NCBI GenBank assembly: GCA_949361645.1
Contig: OX442436.1
Coordinates: 4,278,032 to 4,342,031 of the forward strand
Direction: 5' to 3'
Origin: Spongilla lacustris
Taxonomy: Eukaryota; Porifera; Demospongiae; Spongillida; Spongillidae
DNA length: 64,000 nt
Positions within the stretch are counted from its first letter, which is position 1, and every line of letters starts with the position of its first letter. The notes under the pieces were generated by a model. That model was not told the origin of the DNA, did no database searches, and saw nothing but the letters and a program-made list of their open reading frames with translations. A program made the translations under genes and the position numbers. Below, in pieces: positions 52,467 to 62,599 of the stretch.

Positions 52467-53150
52467 TTATCCTTCAGTTGCATCATTTTTATCCAAGGAC
52501 ATTATAACTACTGAGCTATAGATGTGGCTAATGGGTATTTGTGGATGATGGGGCTGTGGCTGGGCCAAGGTCTTCCTTATGCAGGATACTGACTTAGGCT
52601 CCAGGAGGAAGGCCCTGCTCTGGGTATGATCATCAACCTGCCTAAGTATGTGAGATGTCAGTTTAGCTGACATGCATATGGTCTTGACGTGCTCCCATTG
52701 GGCAGGAAGAAATTTGACAACCCCATGCGGAGATTCTTGTGATTCTATTGGTGACCTGGGTTTTGTTCCTCTTTCATCTCCAAAAAACACTCTAAGGCTG
52801 CACAAATGCATCGATAAAAGGTCATTCAGATCAATCAGATGTCATCCTCGATAAGACCAAATGATTTAGATGTAAGTGTTGGTGGAATTGCCCTTGCCAG
52901 ATGTACCAGTTGCACAGGGCTCCACTGGGACAAAGAAGGATTAAAGCAAACAGCAGATCGATGATTCCAACATATGGTGTGATGAATGCAGACCATAGCC
53001 AGATGAGCATAAGGAGGAGATGAACGCTACCGCTGAGTGGTGGGACAATGACTGAAACCCAAGGCCTCCTCTACTTGGTCTAAGCTCGGCCTGTTGCCAG
53101 GTTGTCTCTCCTGCAGTTGCAGTAAGTGTTGAGTCTCTCCTCACTTCACC
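52467..53150 (-). pseudogene. Retrotransposon type A-related fragment
   Basis: 52941-53144 gives WQQAELRPSRGGLGFQSLSH and AVAFISSLCSSG, the same block as at 46720-46820. Downstream on the minus strand, 52467-52811 is an uninterrupted 114-codon frame containing KFLPAQWEHVKTICMSAKL and HILRQVDDHTQSRAFLLEP that I do not recognise; it may be part of the same element or an unrelated exon. Confidence 0.55.
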
Positions 53151-53154
53151 AGTC

Positions 53155-53940
53155 TCTCATGCAGAAATCCCTTTCTAGTAAGTTGTAAGTGTGTATGCCC
53201 CAGGGAATTTATTTTTGCACATATAAAATTTTATGTTGGATGGTTGTATAGATCGAACGTCTAATCAGTTAGATATATAGCGCGCTGTTTAGGTATTAGC
53301 TCTCGCTCAGTCTAGAAGCTGAACAATCCCACAAAATCACCAATACGTTTAAAATTGGAGATAATTCATGTCATTCAAATCCTCAATTTCACTCTCGTGG
53401 TCAGAGCACATGAGCTAGATTTATAAATTCTAAATCAGTTTTCAGTTGGTACTTACTTCAAGGTCGACGCACGAGTTCATTATTGTTACGCATACTGCAC
53501 GGCAGTATTTTTTTAATATATAATTTGCATTTTGTGGCTTTAATTTGTATTTGCAAGGTACTGACGTTTCCGAAGCTGGCCCAATTCGATCGCAGTCTTT
53601 CAGAACAGCTATTGCTAACCGTTTGGTTCAAAGCTAACATGAGATTACTCTTGTACCAGTTATTCATGAAGATATACATGCATGCACTGCTAGATTATGC
53701 CTCCATCCCCCCCCCCCTCCCCCCCCCTGCCGGCCGCGTCCCCGAATGTATACCGGTATATATAAGTTACATAATCAATACATATGAACAATAAATAATG
53801 CAAGTTTATCAAGTCCAACGGCGGAATGAATGATGGACTACGTATACGCGGAGAGGAGCACAGTATATAATTATATGTAGAAGCTGGGGGCTACCGGCTG
53901 ACCTGCGGCAGTCAGCAGCACCATTGCATTTTGTACTTTA
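53155..53940. other. Non-coding stretch with a poly-C tract
   Basis: A C-rich tract at about 53708-53729; otherwise nothing recognised. Confidence 0.4.
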
Positions 53941-53941
53941 A

Positions 53942-54209
53942 ACAAGTAAATAAAAAACATTCTCTGTGAGAAAGTTGGTGGCATATAGGATTTGAAGGCA
54001 ATGGTGGTATAAACAAGGGAAAATGGAATAGTCCTATATTTAGCACATTTCTACATGTAGGATATGGTATGTTGTTCGTGTGCTAAATATAGGACTATTC
54101 CATTTTCCCTTATTATTAGACCCTTGTTTCCTTCCTTTTTATACCACCATTGCCTTCAAATCCTATATGCCACCAACTTTCTCACAGAGAATGTTTTTTA
54201 TTTACTTGT
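53942..54209. mobile_element. Foldback MITE of the AACATTCTC family, complete copy 4
   Basis: 268 bp, nearly a perfect palindrome: ACAAGTAAATAAAAAACATT, then AGAAAGTTGGTGGCATATAG and AGTCCTATATTTAGCACA, and the complement back to ATTTACTTGT. This is the best-preserved member and defines the family ends. Confidence 0.8.
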
Positions 54210-54235
54210 TTCATTAATTTTTGTTCATACCCATT

Positions 54236-54335
54236 ATTAGTCTCGGCCCCAGACCCGTTTGCAGCAGCGGATGGATTACATCACTGCCCAAGGATGATCA
54301 TTGTTACGTACATTTGGGTTTGGAGAGCCTACCCC
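54236..54335. repeat. TAGTCTCG MITE family fragment
   Basis: The left end TAGTCTCGGCCCCAGACCC followed by GCAGCGGATGGATTACATCA matches the left ends at 32228 and 63703; the right end near 54315-54335 is a weak complement. Confidence 0.5.
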
Positions 54336-54339
54336 AGCC

Positions 54340-55745
54340 TGGTAGCTTAATTGATTCATGTGTGCGTATCGAAGGCTGTGATATCTGGACATGTGTCTAA
54401 AACCAAGGTAAAGACATTTTAGTAGGGGGCTAAAATCTGTTGCCATACGCTTGTTTAGCCCATCGCGTTCACCGATCTGAGAGTATCATTGCGGTGCTAG
54501 CCCTTTAATGTACAGTTGTCATCCCGAGAAAGTTCATTTGCATTGAGGCACACTGGTAGCTGTAGGACCCACTGCTGTATCTTGGTGGTGTTCCATACAG
54601 CTGCTATTTTTTTCTGGTGTTGGTAGAGGCTCAGAACCAAATGTCACACCACCATTTTTGCAACTGACAGAAGACACTGACACACATCTCTACAGAGTAG
54701 ATAAAGAAACATGACTAATACACTCAACTCAATGCAGCATTCATTTACCTTGATATTGGACCAACATCTTTACACTATATCCAGAACATTAAAGCCATAT
54801 CAGCTAACAGCAGAACACAATAGTGGGAAAGGCTAAACTTCATGGCATGCTCAGGCAGGCCATTGACCCTATGCATACCCCAACAGGTCTTCAAATGGAG
54901 AATGCCCTTAAACTTCTGCAGAACTATGTGGCTTGCTGACTCCATATCTGCCTTGATCCCCCCCATCCACCTTGCTGTAACACCTATAGCAAATTTCTTA
55001 TATTGTATGACCACAATGATAACACATAATTTTGCCTCCCACCTCATTTATAGTCAAATGTGTCTGAGCTGTCATTAGGATGACAGCATCTCCATATGTG
55101 ACCACAGCACAAATTTAAATATCACATTTAACACCATCACCAACTCCACCATATCTCCACCATATCACCAAGACAAAAACGGTGAATTTCAACATCTGAC
55201 ATCCACCTAGTCAGGACAAGTGCTATATGCACCATCACCAAATCCACTCACTCCATCACTTAGCAATCTCCAATGTACACACTATACCTTCATTAAACTG
55301 CCATTGCATTGCAGCTTTCCAATTTCAGGATAAGCACCACACACGTATCGTTCACTTTTGTAGCACCACTGGAGGACCACATCAATCTTCTCCATACATG
55401 TAGATGTACTCTTCTATACGTGGAGTACACCAGTCAAATAGCGCATCATGATATTTATATCCATACCCTTTCCAAAGTTACACATGTGACCTGCACAGCT
55501 AGGAAGTGTTCTAAAATGTTAGAATGGAAGAATCAAGTCTTGGAGGTGTTGACAAAGTCATACATGTAGCAACACCACTACACTAGGCAATACACTTACC
55601 ACTAGTAGCAGACTCCAATACAAGCAGGACAGATGCTTGGTAAACAGAAGCCATATTCAGTCACCGCAGTGCACTTCAAAGAAACATTGAACAAAATTAT
55701 GCAGGCAGAACACAATAGTGGGAAGGGCTAAACTTCATGGCATGC
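54340..55745. other. Non-coding stretch with a 65 bp duplicated segment
   Basis: A segment of about 65 bases containing GCAGAACACAATAGTGGGAA and TGCTCAGGCAGGCCATTGA occurs at 54806-54872 and again at 55700-55762. Between them the DNA is A/C-rich and no gene is supported. The minus-strand frame at 54775-55047 has no recognisable motif. Confidence 0.45.
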
Positions 55746-55748
55746 TCA

Positions 55749-56150
55749 GGCAGGCCATTGACACTTGTGCATACCTATCTTTCTAAGCCCATTATCCTTG
55801 CGGTAGCATTTGCTTCGTGCAGCATGTTGATCTGTCGGTCGTTCTTGTAATCGCATTATTTTAGCAGGAGAAGCGATGGAACCGTCCCGATGTTCTGCAC
55901 TGTTCACGGCCGCTTTATTTTCATTGTACCGTTGCCGCTTTAAAGATAGCATTGGCTCGGGGTTCTTTTGATATTTTTCCCACTCAGCGGCTTGCTTTCG
56001 ATCGGAGTTCTGGTGATATCGTTCTTCCTCAGCGGTTAGTTTTGGCTTGGGGTTCCGATGATATCGTTCTCGAGCTTTGTCTTTGCTCTCTTCTGACGAC
56101 CGCTCTTTCAATATTTCCTCTCGCTTTTGGAGGTATTCCGCTCGACGTTT
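55749..56150 (-). pseudogene. Fragment with repeated Tyr-His-x-Asn-Pro units
   Basis: A highly charged stretch with periodic units RYHRNPKPK, RYHQNSDRK, KYQKNPEPM and RYNENK, preceded by AKRRAEYLQKREEIL and followed by a Ser/Arg-rich segment. Such YxxNP-type charged repeats occur at the N-terminus of large predicted proteins in sponge and other invertebrate genomes, often thought to be mobile-element-linked; that link is from general knowledge and not shown here. The only good start (ATG AGC near 56152) is one base out of frame, and the frame ends at a stop after about 135 codons. Confidence 0.5.
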
Positions 56151-56249
56151 AGCTCATTTTGACAAAAACAACTTCACTAATAAAAGCAAACGATATAAAC
56201 TACGAACAGGAACACCAAAGCCTCACGTGTAGTTCTATTTAAGCTCAGG

Positions 56250-56925
56250 TAGGTGTGGCTTACAGCATCTATCATGGCCGTATGGCTTGAAGCACACCAT
56301 TTCTAGCCTGAGCTACTGTGAAAAGCGATCCCTATGAACATACTCACTTGTACGCATATAACTTGAAATTCTGAACCTATTGATACCACTGACGTTCTTT
56401 GAAACAGCTCCCGTGTCGAGTTTTATCCCCAGTAAATTTATCAATATATGTATTTATGTTATCAGTTCCAGGTCCAATAGGATCCACGTGTATCTGACTC
56501 AAAAGGGCACTACCGCTTGAAATTCTGAACGTACTGGCACCATTCCCGTCCTTTGAAACGGTTTTTGTCTCGAGTACTTTACAAATAAAGGAAGATGAAG
56601 AAGAAGAAAAAAAATGGCGCTACTATGTTCCGTCTGGGGACGAGGAAAAACAGGATCCCGTTTGTTCTCTTGAACCACACGGTTTTGAAAGATCAAACAA
56701 ACATCAAACGGCTCTCTTTCGGCTTCTTGTTCGATACCGACAACAAGCAAAGCGATCCGATTGATAGACGTCCCGTTAGAAATAGAAGCGAGTCCCTTTT
56801 TTAATGACATTCATAATCGGGGTCAAATCCTATATGAGAGTTACTAACGTAACTCTCAATAATCGTATTAGGCTACGCCCACGGCCGTTATGATGCGGCA
56901 AAATGCCTGAGCTCTGACCCCCTCT
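56250..56925. repeat. Dispersed repeat family, copy 2
   Basis: Collinear with 19205-19832; shared GGCCGTATGGCTTGAA, CGTGTATCTGACTCAAAAGG, GTCCCGTTAGAA and CATAATCGGGGTCA. Contains the same two internal sub-units of about 170 bases. Confidence 0.75.
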
Positions 56926-57495
56926 GACTTTATTTGTATGTGTATGAGAGTACTGTGCATTTATTGTTGCAAAAGGCTACTGATACATTTTTAACAATTG
57001 GGACATCCTAAATTCATTTGGCTAAAACTACGGTAGGATATAAATGCTGGCTCCTGTTTTTATGCACATATATCTGATGATCAGGCGGTACCTTACAGAG
57101 GTAGAAGTGTTGTTCTGGTCTGCATGAAGGACACTCAGTAGTATAGCTTAGAATCACTAAATTTTTAATTACCTACTTGAGCGGCAAGAAACAGTGTAAA
57201 TAAATCTTTGGCTGCTAAATGTTGCATAGCCACATGATAGACTTGAAGCACTCTACAAAATGGCCCAGGCAGTACCATTTGGCTGTGAAGGGGAGAAAAG
57301 ATGCAAAGAAAGCCACTATAGACAGAACACGTGCACACTTCAGTTTTCCCACCTGTAGCTCAGTCCCTACCTATTTAAGACAATATCAATAGAAAAAAAA
57401 TCAATGGATGGGCCAGGGCTGCCTGCTTAGACATCCAGAGTGTAACAGTCTTGAAGAACACTGGTATTAATTAATGTGCATGCATGTGTCTGAAT
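56926..57495. other. Non-coding stretch, nothing recognised
   Basis: 3' flank of the minus-strand receptor gene. No exon is supported. Confidence 0.35.
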
Positions 57496-57947
57496 TTATA
57501 CAGATATACATGTATGTATACGTGCACCACACCACATGTACACGCACTCAAGCCACATAAATGCAATGTTGAAAACGTTCAACAAATATATACAGCAGCA
57601 ACAAAAAAAAAACCAATGACACAACTGAAGCAGCTGGACACTTTTATGCTGCTCACAGTTAGAATTCATTTTGTGGAGGAATGAGAGTAGTTCTCTGTAA
57701 GCAAACAATGGTGTGTTGTAAAGCACAGTCGTATAGCTATGGATAGTCTCTGTGTTGCCCACTAATCTGTCCCCGCTCCACCCCACCCCACCCCAAAATC
57801 CCCTCCCCCAGGTCCTACCCCAGGCAGTCCTACTGCAGCTGTAGTATACAACTCACCTCCTCTCTGATCAATTTCTGGAGCATCTGATCCAACAGGATGT
57901 ATGGGTTTCTCAAGAACTGCATAGGAATGATGTGCTGCAGCCATCTG
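57496..57947 (-). CDS. Receptor exons: tail end with repeated HSYxxL motif
   Basis: 57857-57947 encodes MAAAHHSYAVLEKPIHPVG then SDAPEIDQR and a GTGAGT donor; HSYAVLE repeats the motif of the previous exon. A tentative next exon from 57761 begins VGNTETIHSYTTVLYNTP, a third variant of the motif, and stays open to a stop at 57496, although its later part is low-complexity and may be intronic. The downstream G-rich part of 57762-57856 is taken as intron. Confidence 0.5.
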
Positions 57948-60900
57948 CTGAGGTTATAAAAAAAATGAGGTTATAAACTGTCAGTATATAAAAATCTATG
58001 CCTACACATGCCAGCTTCCCTGTTGTATATAAAAGCTGCTGAACATGTACATGGCTAACAACACCGACAAAAAAAAGTGCAAATCCAGTTGGGTAAATAA
58101 TTTGCAGCTGTGCTTCATTTAGAGCTTTGTGCTGATCACAATATAGGCTGTTGATGATTGATCAGTATTACTGCCTTGCATAATTGAACACTAACCAATA
58201 GGAAGGTTTTACCCATCGCCCATGAATGACATATATACCCCACCATGCACATGTGCAATTATATCCTTAAAATTGGACTACTGACAGATTCATGTTCAAC
58301 ACGTTCTTCAGTGCTGCAGGAGTCCCCCATTCTCTCCAGGACAGCATATGAGTGCTCAGTGGACTTTTCTTCACGCTAGATCACAATGAAATTGTATTAT
58401 GAATAATGTTACTATGTAAAGTAACATTATCCTGTCAAACATTAACTTCTAGACCCCTCCACCCAATTACATATGAAACTGCTACAGAGAGAATTTGGAT
58501 AGATCAATATGCCTTGTATTTCAAATATGATGTATAGGTCTAAGGGTAGGGGGATCACCCACAAGAATCCTTACAACAAACCAGTACTGCTCTAGCTTGC
58601 CTTAATGTGAGGGAGTGCTTGTACAGAGTAGGCCACAGCAATGTCTGATGAACCATTTGGTCTCCTTGCCTCACTCTCCATTAGTGTCTCATACACAGGC
58701 CCTGGTACCAGTCCTGGCCCTGGTATAAGCCCCTTTCTATTCTCAGGGTATCTCTCAGCCGTACTGGAGTAGCCTGATGAAAGATCTTTGTTTTCTCCAC
58801 GGAGGGATATAGGAGCCACGCCCCTTGAAGCACTGACATGGATGGGAAAGAGTGAGGTGAGTATATGTGCTGATGCCAGGACTGATAATACATGTGGGCC
58901 AACACCAGGACTGGTAGTGCATGTATGTGGGCCAATGCCAGGACTGGTAGTACATGTACAAATGTATGTGGGCCAATGCCAGGACTGGTAGTACATGTAC
59001 ACATGTATGTGGGCCAATGCCAGGACTGGTAATTGAGTTGCTTTGTGCCATCACCTTATGTGTCAGGTATGATTGGCTCACTTTTCAGTCATATCATGTT
59101 TATTGCTGGTCATTTGAGCATTCATGCATGTCTGAGTGGTATTGGGGTGTGTATCTATGTGTTATACCATGTGTTATAGGGGTGTATATCTATGTGGTGT
59201 GTATCTATGGTGTGTATGTATGTGGTGTGTATCTATTTGGTGTGTATCTATGTGGTGTGTATCTATGGTGTATATCTAAGTGGTGTGTATCTATGGTGTG
59301 CGTGTATCTATGATATGGTGTGTTATAGGGGTGTGTATCTATGTGTTATAAGGATGTGGGATTTGTGTCCATGTGTTATACATGTAAGGGTGTGTATCTA
59401 TGTGGTGTGTATCTATGGTGTGTATCTATGTGGTGTGTATCTATGATATGGTTGTTATAGGGGTGTGTATCTATGTGTTATAAGGGTTTGTATCTAAGTG
59501 TTATTAGGGTGTGTATGAGGGTGTGTATCTATGGTGTGTTATAAGGGTGTGTTATGAGGTGTGTATCTATGTGTTAGAATTAAGGATGTGTATCTTAAAT
59601 TGGGATATAAGTGTACAACGGAAGTATTTGTGATCTTAAATGGGTATTTGCATTTGAGCACATGATTGAGTCAGTGTCCACTTACAATGTCAGTGTATGG
59701 CCTCTGTGTCTCCAAAACAGGAACAAGATCATGAGAACTGTGGATACTGCCACTAGTATTGCTCCTGCGAGAGATGTGGCCAGTACAGCTGCTGCCCAGG
59801 TAGGAAAATTTGCTGAAAGTATAATTTGGAGGACTCAATGCTAAGATCAACCAATCAATGCATGCACATACCTAATGGGGTAGGCACAGCTGTGGGCATC
59901 ACATCAGCTGCAGAGAGAGTAACACATATCGTAACAATGACCATCAGGATGCATACACAAGTAACAAGGGAGTGCACTTGTATCTAGTACATCAAGAGGC
60001 TAACTTTCTAACCTATGCACATCATCTGTCCTAATGAAATTCAAATACTTCGAATTAGTTAAATCACAATCATCCAGATTTAAAATATCACCTCTCAAAT
60101 CCAGTGAAAATAACACCTTCACACCACCAACCACTGGACCACTACAGCTAGTAGAGTTAGTGTTGGTAGCTGCTACCTTGCAGTAGTACATCTGACCACT
60201 GGTGAGGCCATCAAGGTAAACATTCACCTCTGTGCCTCTGTTAGTGGAGATGCTGTACACACTCGAGTCAGGAGGAACAGAGGGATCAGTACTGCAGCAC
60301 ACCATACAGTAGAAGAATTGATCATTTTGAAACACACAGGAGATATCCGTTGCATTTGAAATTCTTCGAGATGTCACATCTTGAATAATCAAGTTAGCTG
60401 TATCTACATAGCAGGATCATGTTAGCTCTACTTATACATGTACATGTTGGATTGTGTACTGACTCTGTATTCTTAATATTCCTCTGATGTTCTTACCTAT
60501 GGACACATTGGCTGCAGGACCAGTTCCGGCCTTGTTGATTGAAGACAGAAACAGAAGGTAACTGACATAGGATAAATTCACTTCCTGTATGTGAGTGCAA
60601 GTAGCCGTCATGCAAACAATAATATCACTTCCACATGTTATTCCAATTGCTGTAACAATTCTTGTCAAGTACTGGGTAACACTTCCTTCCTGAAAGAAAA
60701 AAAAAAGACTTATTCAGAAGACTGTGAGTGTAGATGCCAGGCTAAAGCTGCATTGTCCCAAGTCCTAGAAACTGATCTGTTACAATTTTTTTCTGCTTGT
60801 ATGTCAGGGTAGTAATTTATTACCTTGTACCATTAGCCTAAAATATAACTAACACTTTAAAAATAATATATATGCCTATGAGGTGCAGGTTTGCCCTTCA

Positions 60901-62512
60901 ATTAGGATTTCTTGTCGTGTTGTATATATGGTGTTAAGTGTAAAATTTAATCATAATAGCAAACTAATTAAAATAAGAAATGAGATGCTAGATAGTTAAT
61001 CTACACTATTGTTCTGTAATGTTAATAATAAATAATTATTATACATATAATCTATCATCCTTAATTAAGACACTAGGAGTCAGTCAATAAACTGTGGAAG
61101 ACCTAGCTAATATGGCCCTTGCATTGGCTCTCACTGGGACGATGCTGAGCCTACCGTACAGAGCCGACAGAGCCGAAGACTTGGGACTGACGAGCCGTGC
61201 GAGTAGCGATACGTGCACGAGTCTGTCGAGACACTTAATGAGTTAATGGCTTCGTCTCCCAATGTCTCTACGGCTAAAGGGATGCAAACCCAGTCCATAA
61301 CGGTTACATTTTGCATCGTTGGTGGCACGTTTGAGGGCTTCAGCAGCATTTAAACTAATTTTAAAGTAGTGGGTTTTTTTATAATTGCAATTTCTTATAT
61401 TCATTATAGCAATTTAAATATAATAATACTTATACAAATGGGATGTACTATACATAAGGCAAAACAAACATAGGTAGGTGATAAGTTTTGACAAGAGAGA
61501 ACTGAGCACTCACATACACGCATATAAATGATAAACTTATTCTTGTATGCTGGGAAGTCCTATGCCATCAACCAATGATGTACATCAACAATTGTATCAT
61601 AGATAATTATCTATGATTGTAGATCTATCATGCATTCATTTGTGACAACTAAGTTCCCTTCAATGTCACTTACCACGTGATTCCATTTCAGCTCAAAGTG
61701 TACAACGCTGCCATAATGGTTGAGAACGGTGACTACACTAATCATTGTAGGAGGAATGCTGACTAAATGGGTTTTAAGCCATCCGGCGTTTTATGAAGGA
61801 ACGGGACAATCGTCATTTGGTGTGCTTATATATTGCATTGGGATGGCTTACGTGTCATTTGAGTGACGTACTTCACTTGTGTTCCAACGCAATTGGATGA
61901 TACCAACTTAAAAGTATAACTGGTATCGTTTCGCAGACCCTCAAAAGTTACAATCCCCGCAGCGGATCCATTGATAAGGAACGTTTGATTAGCGCCAGTA
62001 ATAATGCTGTCAACCAGCCCACTGTCAGGCTGGATATCTAATGTGAAAATTAAACTAGAAATCATGGAAGTTGGCGTTATCAGCACATTAGGAAGACCTG
62101 CGGTAAGGGAAGGAGACAAAACAACGACAAGTTGGAGTTGCAGACATATATGTATCATTCTGTTAATAAACTTACTGATCACTGTGAGCTGATAGGTTGC
62201 AACCAATGCACTTTGAAACACCCCGCTTCCGAAACACTGTATGACCGTACCGCTGACCTCTGGAGTGACTATTACGGACAGATTGGAAACTGTGCACGGC
62301 GTTGCAGCCATATTCTGAACCCTGAATGGTCCGCACACTCCAACAGCAGTGGAACAGTTTGAGGGATTCGCTGTCAGACTTATGGATGCCTCTCGGCACG
62401 TCGAAATAGGTGAGCTTATGTTCCACAAGATAGCTGAAGCACTTAGCCCTACGACACACTGAAGCGTAACAGTTTCATTCGGGCACACGAACGTAGTGTT
62501 ATTATAGGTGCT
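57496..62512 (-). CDS. Single-pass receptor with Ig-like/FN3 ectodomain and tyrosine-motif tail
   Basis: Predicted type I membrane protein of unknown ligand. Exons on the minus strand, phases compatible throughout: 62176-62512, 61852-62097, 61674-61762, 60497-60689, 60092-60403, 59872-59907, 59686-59791, 58601-58832, 58286-58375, 57857-57947, and a tentative last exon starting at 57761. Order: Ig-like, FN3, a split FN3-like domain, a Cys-rich FN3/Ig-like domain, a 12-residue linker, one membrane segment, a cytoplasmic tail. The start codon and signal peptide are not settled: a minus-strand ATG near 62700 opens a Cys-rich hydrophobic stretch ending at a GTAAG donor near 62594, but its phase does not fit the exon ending at 62512. 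I do not recognise a named family; domain layout resembles sponge FN3/Ig receptors in general. Confidence 0.72.
58286..58832 (-). CDS. Receptor exons: cytoplasmic tail with tyrosine motifs
   Basis: 58601-58832 encodes SLRGENKDLSSGYSSTAERY, a Gly/Pro-rich spacer, PVYETLMESEARRPN and IAVAYSVQALPHIK. It appears to use a GC donor (AAG|GCAAGC), which keeps frame with the next acceptor. 58286-58375 encodes REEKSTEHSYAVLERMGDS. YETL and YAVL are YxxPhi/YxxL motifs, usable for SH2 or adaptor binding if phosphorylated, or for endocytic sorting. Confidence 0.6.
58872..59033. repeat. Minisatellite in a receptor intron (about 40 bp unit)
   Basis: Four to five copies of a unit containing GCCAATGCCAGGACTGGTAG and TACATGTACA, directly upstream (minus strand) of the cytoplasmic exon 58601-58832. 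Confidence 0.8.
59140..59600. repeat. GTGTGTATCTATG minisatellite in the same intron
   Basis: About 460 bases of variants of TGTGTATCTATGTGGTG and GTGTTATAAGGG. Open frames here are by-products of the repeat. Confidence 0.85.
59686..59907 (-). CDS. Receptor exons: linker and transmembrane segment
   Basis: 59872-59907 encodes ADVMPTAVPTPLG, a short Pro/Thr linker. 59686-59791 encodes AAVLATSLAGAILVAVSTVL then MILFLFW and a basic stop-transfer RHRGHT, a clear single membrane span with cytoplasmic positive charge after it. Ends in phase 2. Confidence 0.75.
60092..60689 (-). CDS. Receptor exons: second FN3 half and Cys-rich membrane-proximal domain
   Basis: 60497-60689 continues the split FN3 (SVTQYLTRIVTAIGITCGS, SYLLFLSSINKAGTGP, the usual FN3 Tyr and Gly-rich end). 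60092-60403, phase 1-1, encodes 104 residues with seven Cys, FFYCMVCCSTDPSVPPDS, VYLDGLTSGQMYYCKVAA and a CSGP end, an FN3-like fold with extra disulfides. Confidence 0.65.
60700..61673 (-). other. Receptor intron splitting the second FN3
   Basis: About 980 bases. It contains a type A retrotransposon fragment at 61120-61350; the rest is AT-rich without recognisable content. Confidence 0.55.
61120..61350 (-). pseudogene. Retrotransposon type A C-terminal fragment in a receptor intron
   Basis: Minus strand: MDWVCIPLAVETLGDEAINS, then frameshifted remains with ARIATRTARQ. Same block as ELGWTCIPVAVEPYGSW at 45915. It lies in the same direction as the host gene. Confidence 0.7.
61674..62097 (-). 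CDS. Receptor exons: FN3 domain and first half of a second FN3
   Basis: 61852-62097 is phase 1-1 and encodes an FN3-like module of 82 residues (GLPNVLITPTSM, LIFTLDIQPDSG, NDTSYTFKLVSSNCVG). 61674-61762 encodes SIPPTMISVVTVLNHYG and VVHFELKWNHV, the first strands of a second FN3 ending in phase 0. The acceptor TTTAG ending at 61763 was preferred over a CAG four bases later because it keeps the frame. Confidence 0.65.
62176..62512 (-). CDS. Receptor exon: Ig-like domain
   Basis: About 112 residues with FVCPNETVTLQCVVG and an AILWN core (Cys, then Trp), a Thr/Cys-rich middle and GTVIQCFGSGVFQSALVATY, i.e. the Cys-Trp-Cys spacing of an Ig-like fold. It is bounded by a GCAG acceptor and a GTAAGT donor, ending in phase 1. 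Confidence 0.65.
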
Positions 62513-62599
62513 CTGCGAGTCAGCGACTATGCGCGTGGCAAATGGATGTGAATGAAATGCAACATGTATAGCTATAGGATGGGCAACAACAACTTACTG

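Noticed and set aside
53942..54209. Rho-independent terminator or ncRNA hairpin
   Set aside because: The palindrome is far too long for a terminator and is shared by four dispersed copies, so it is a foldback MITE.
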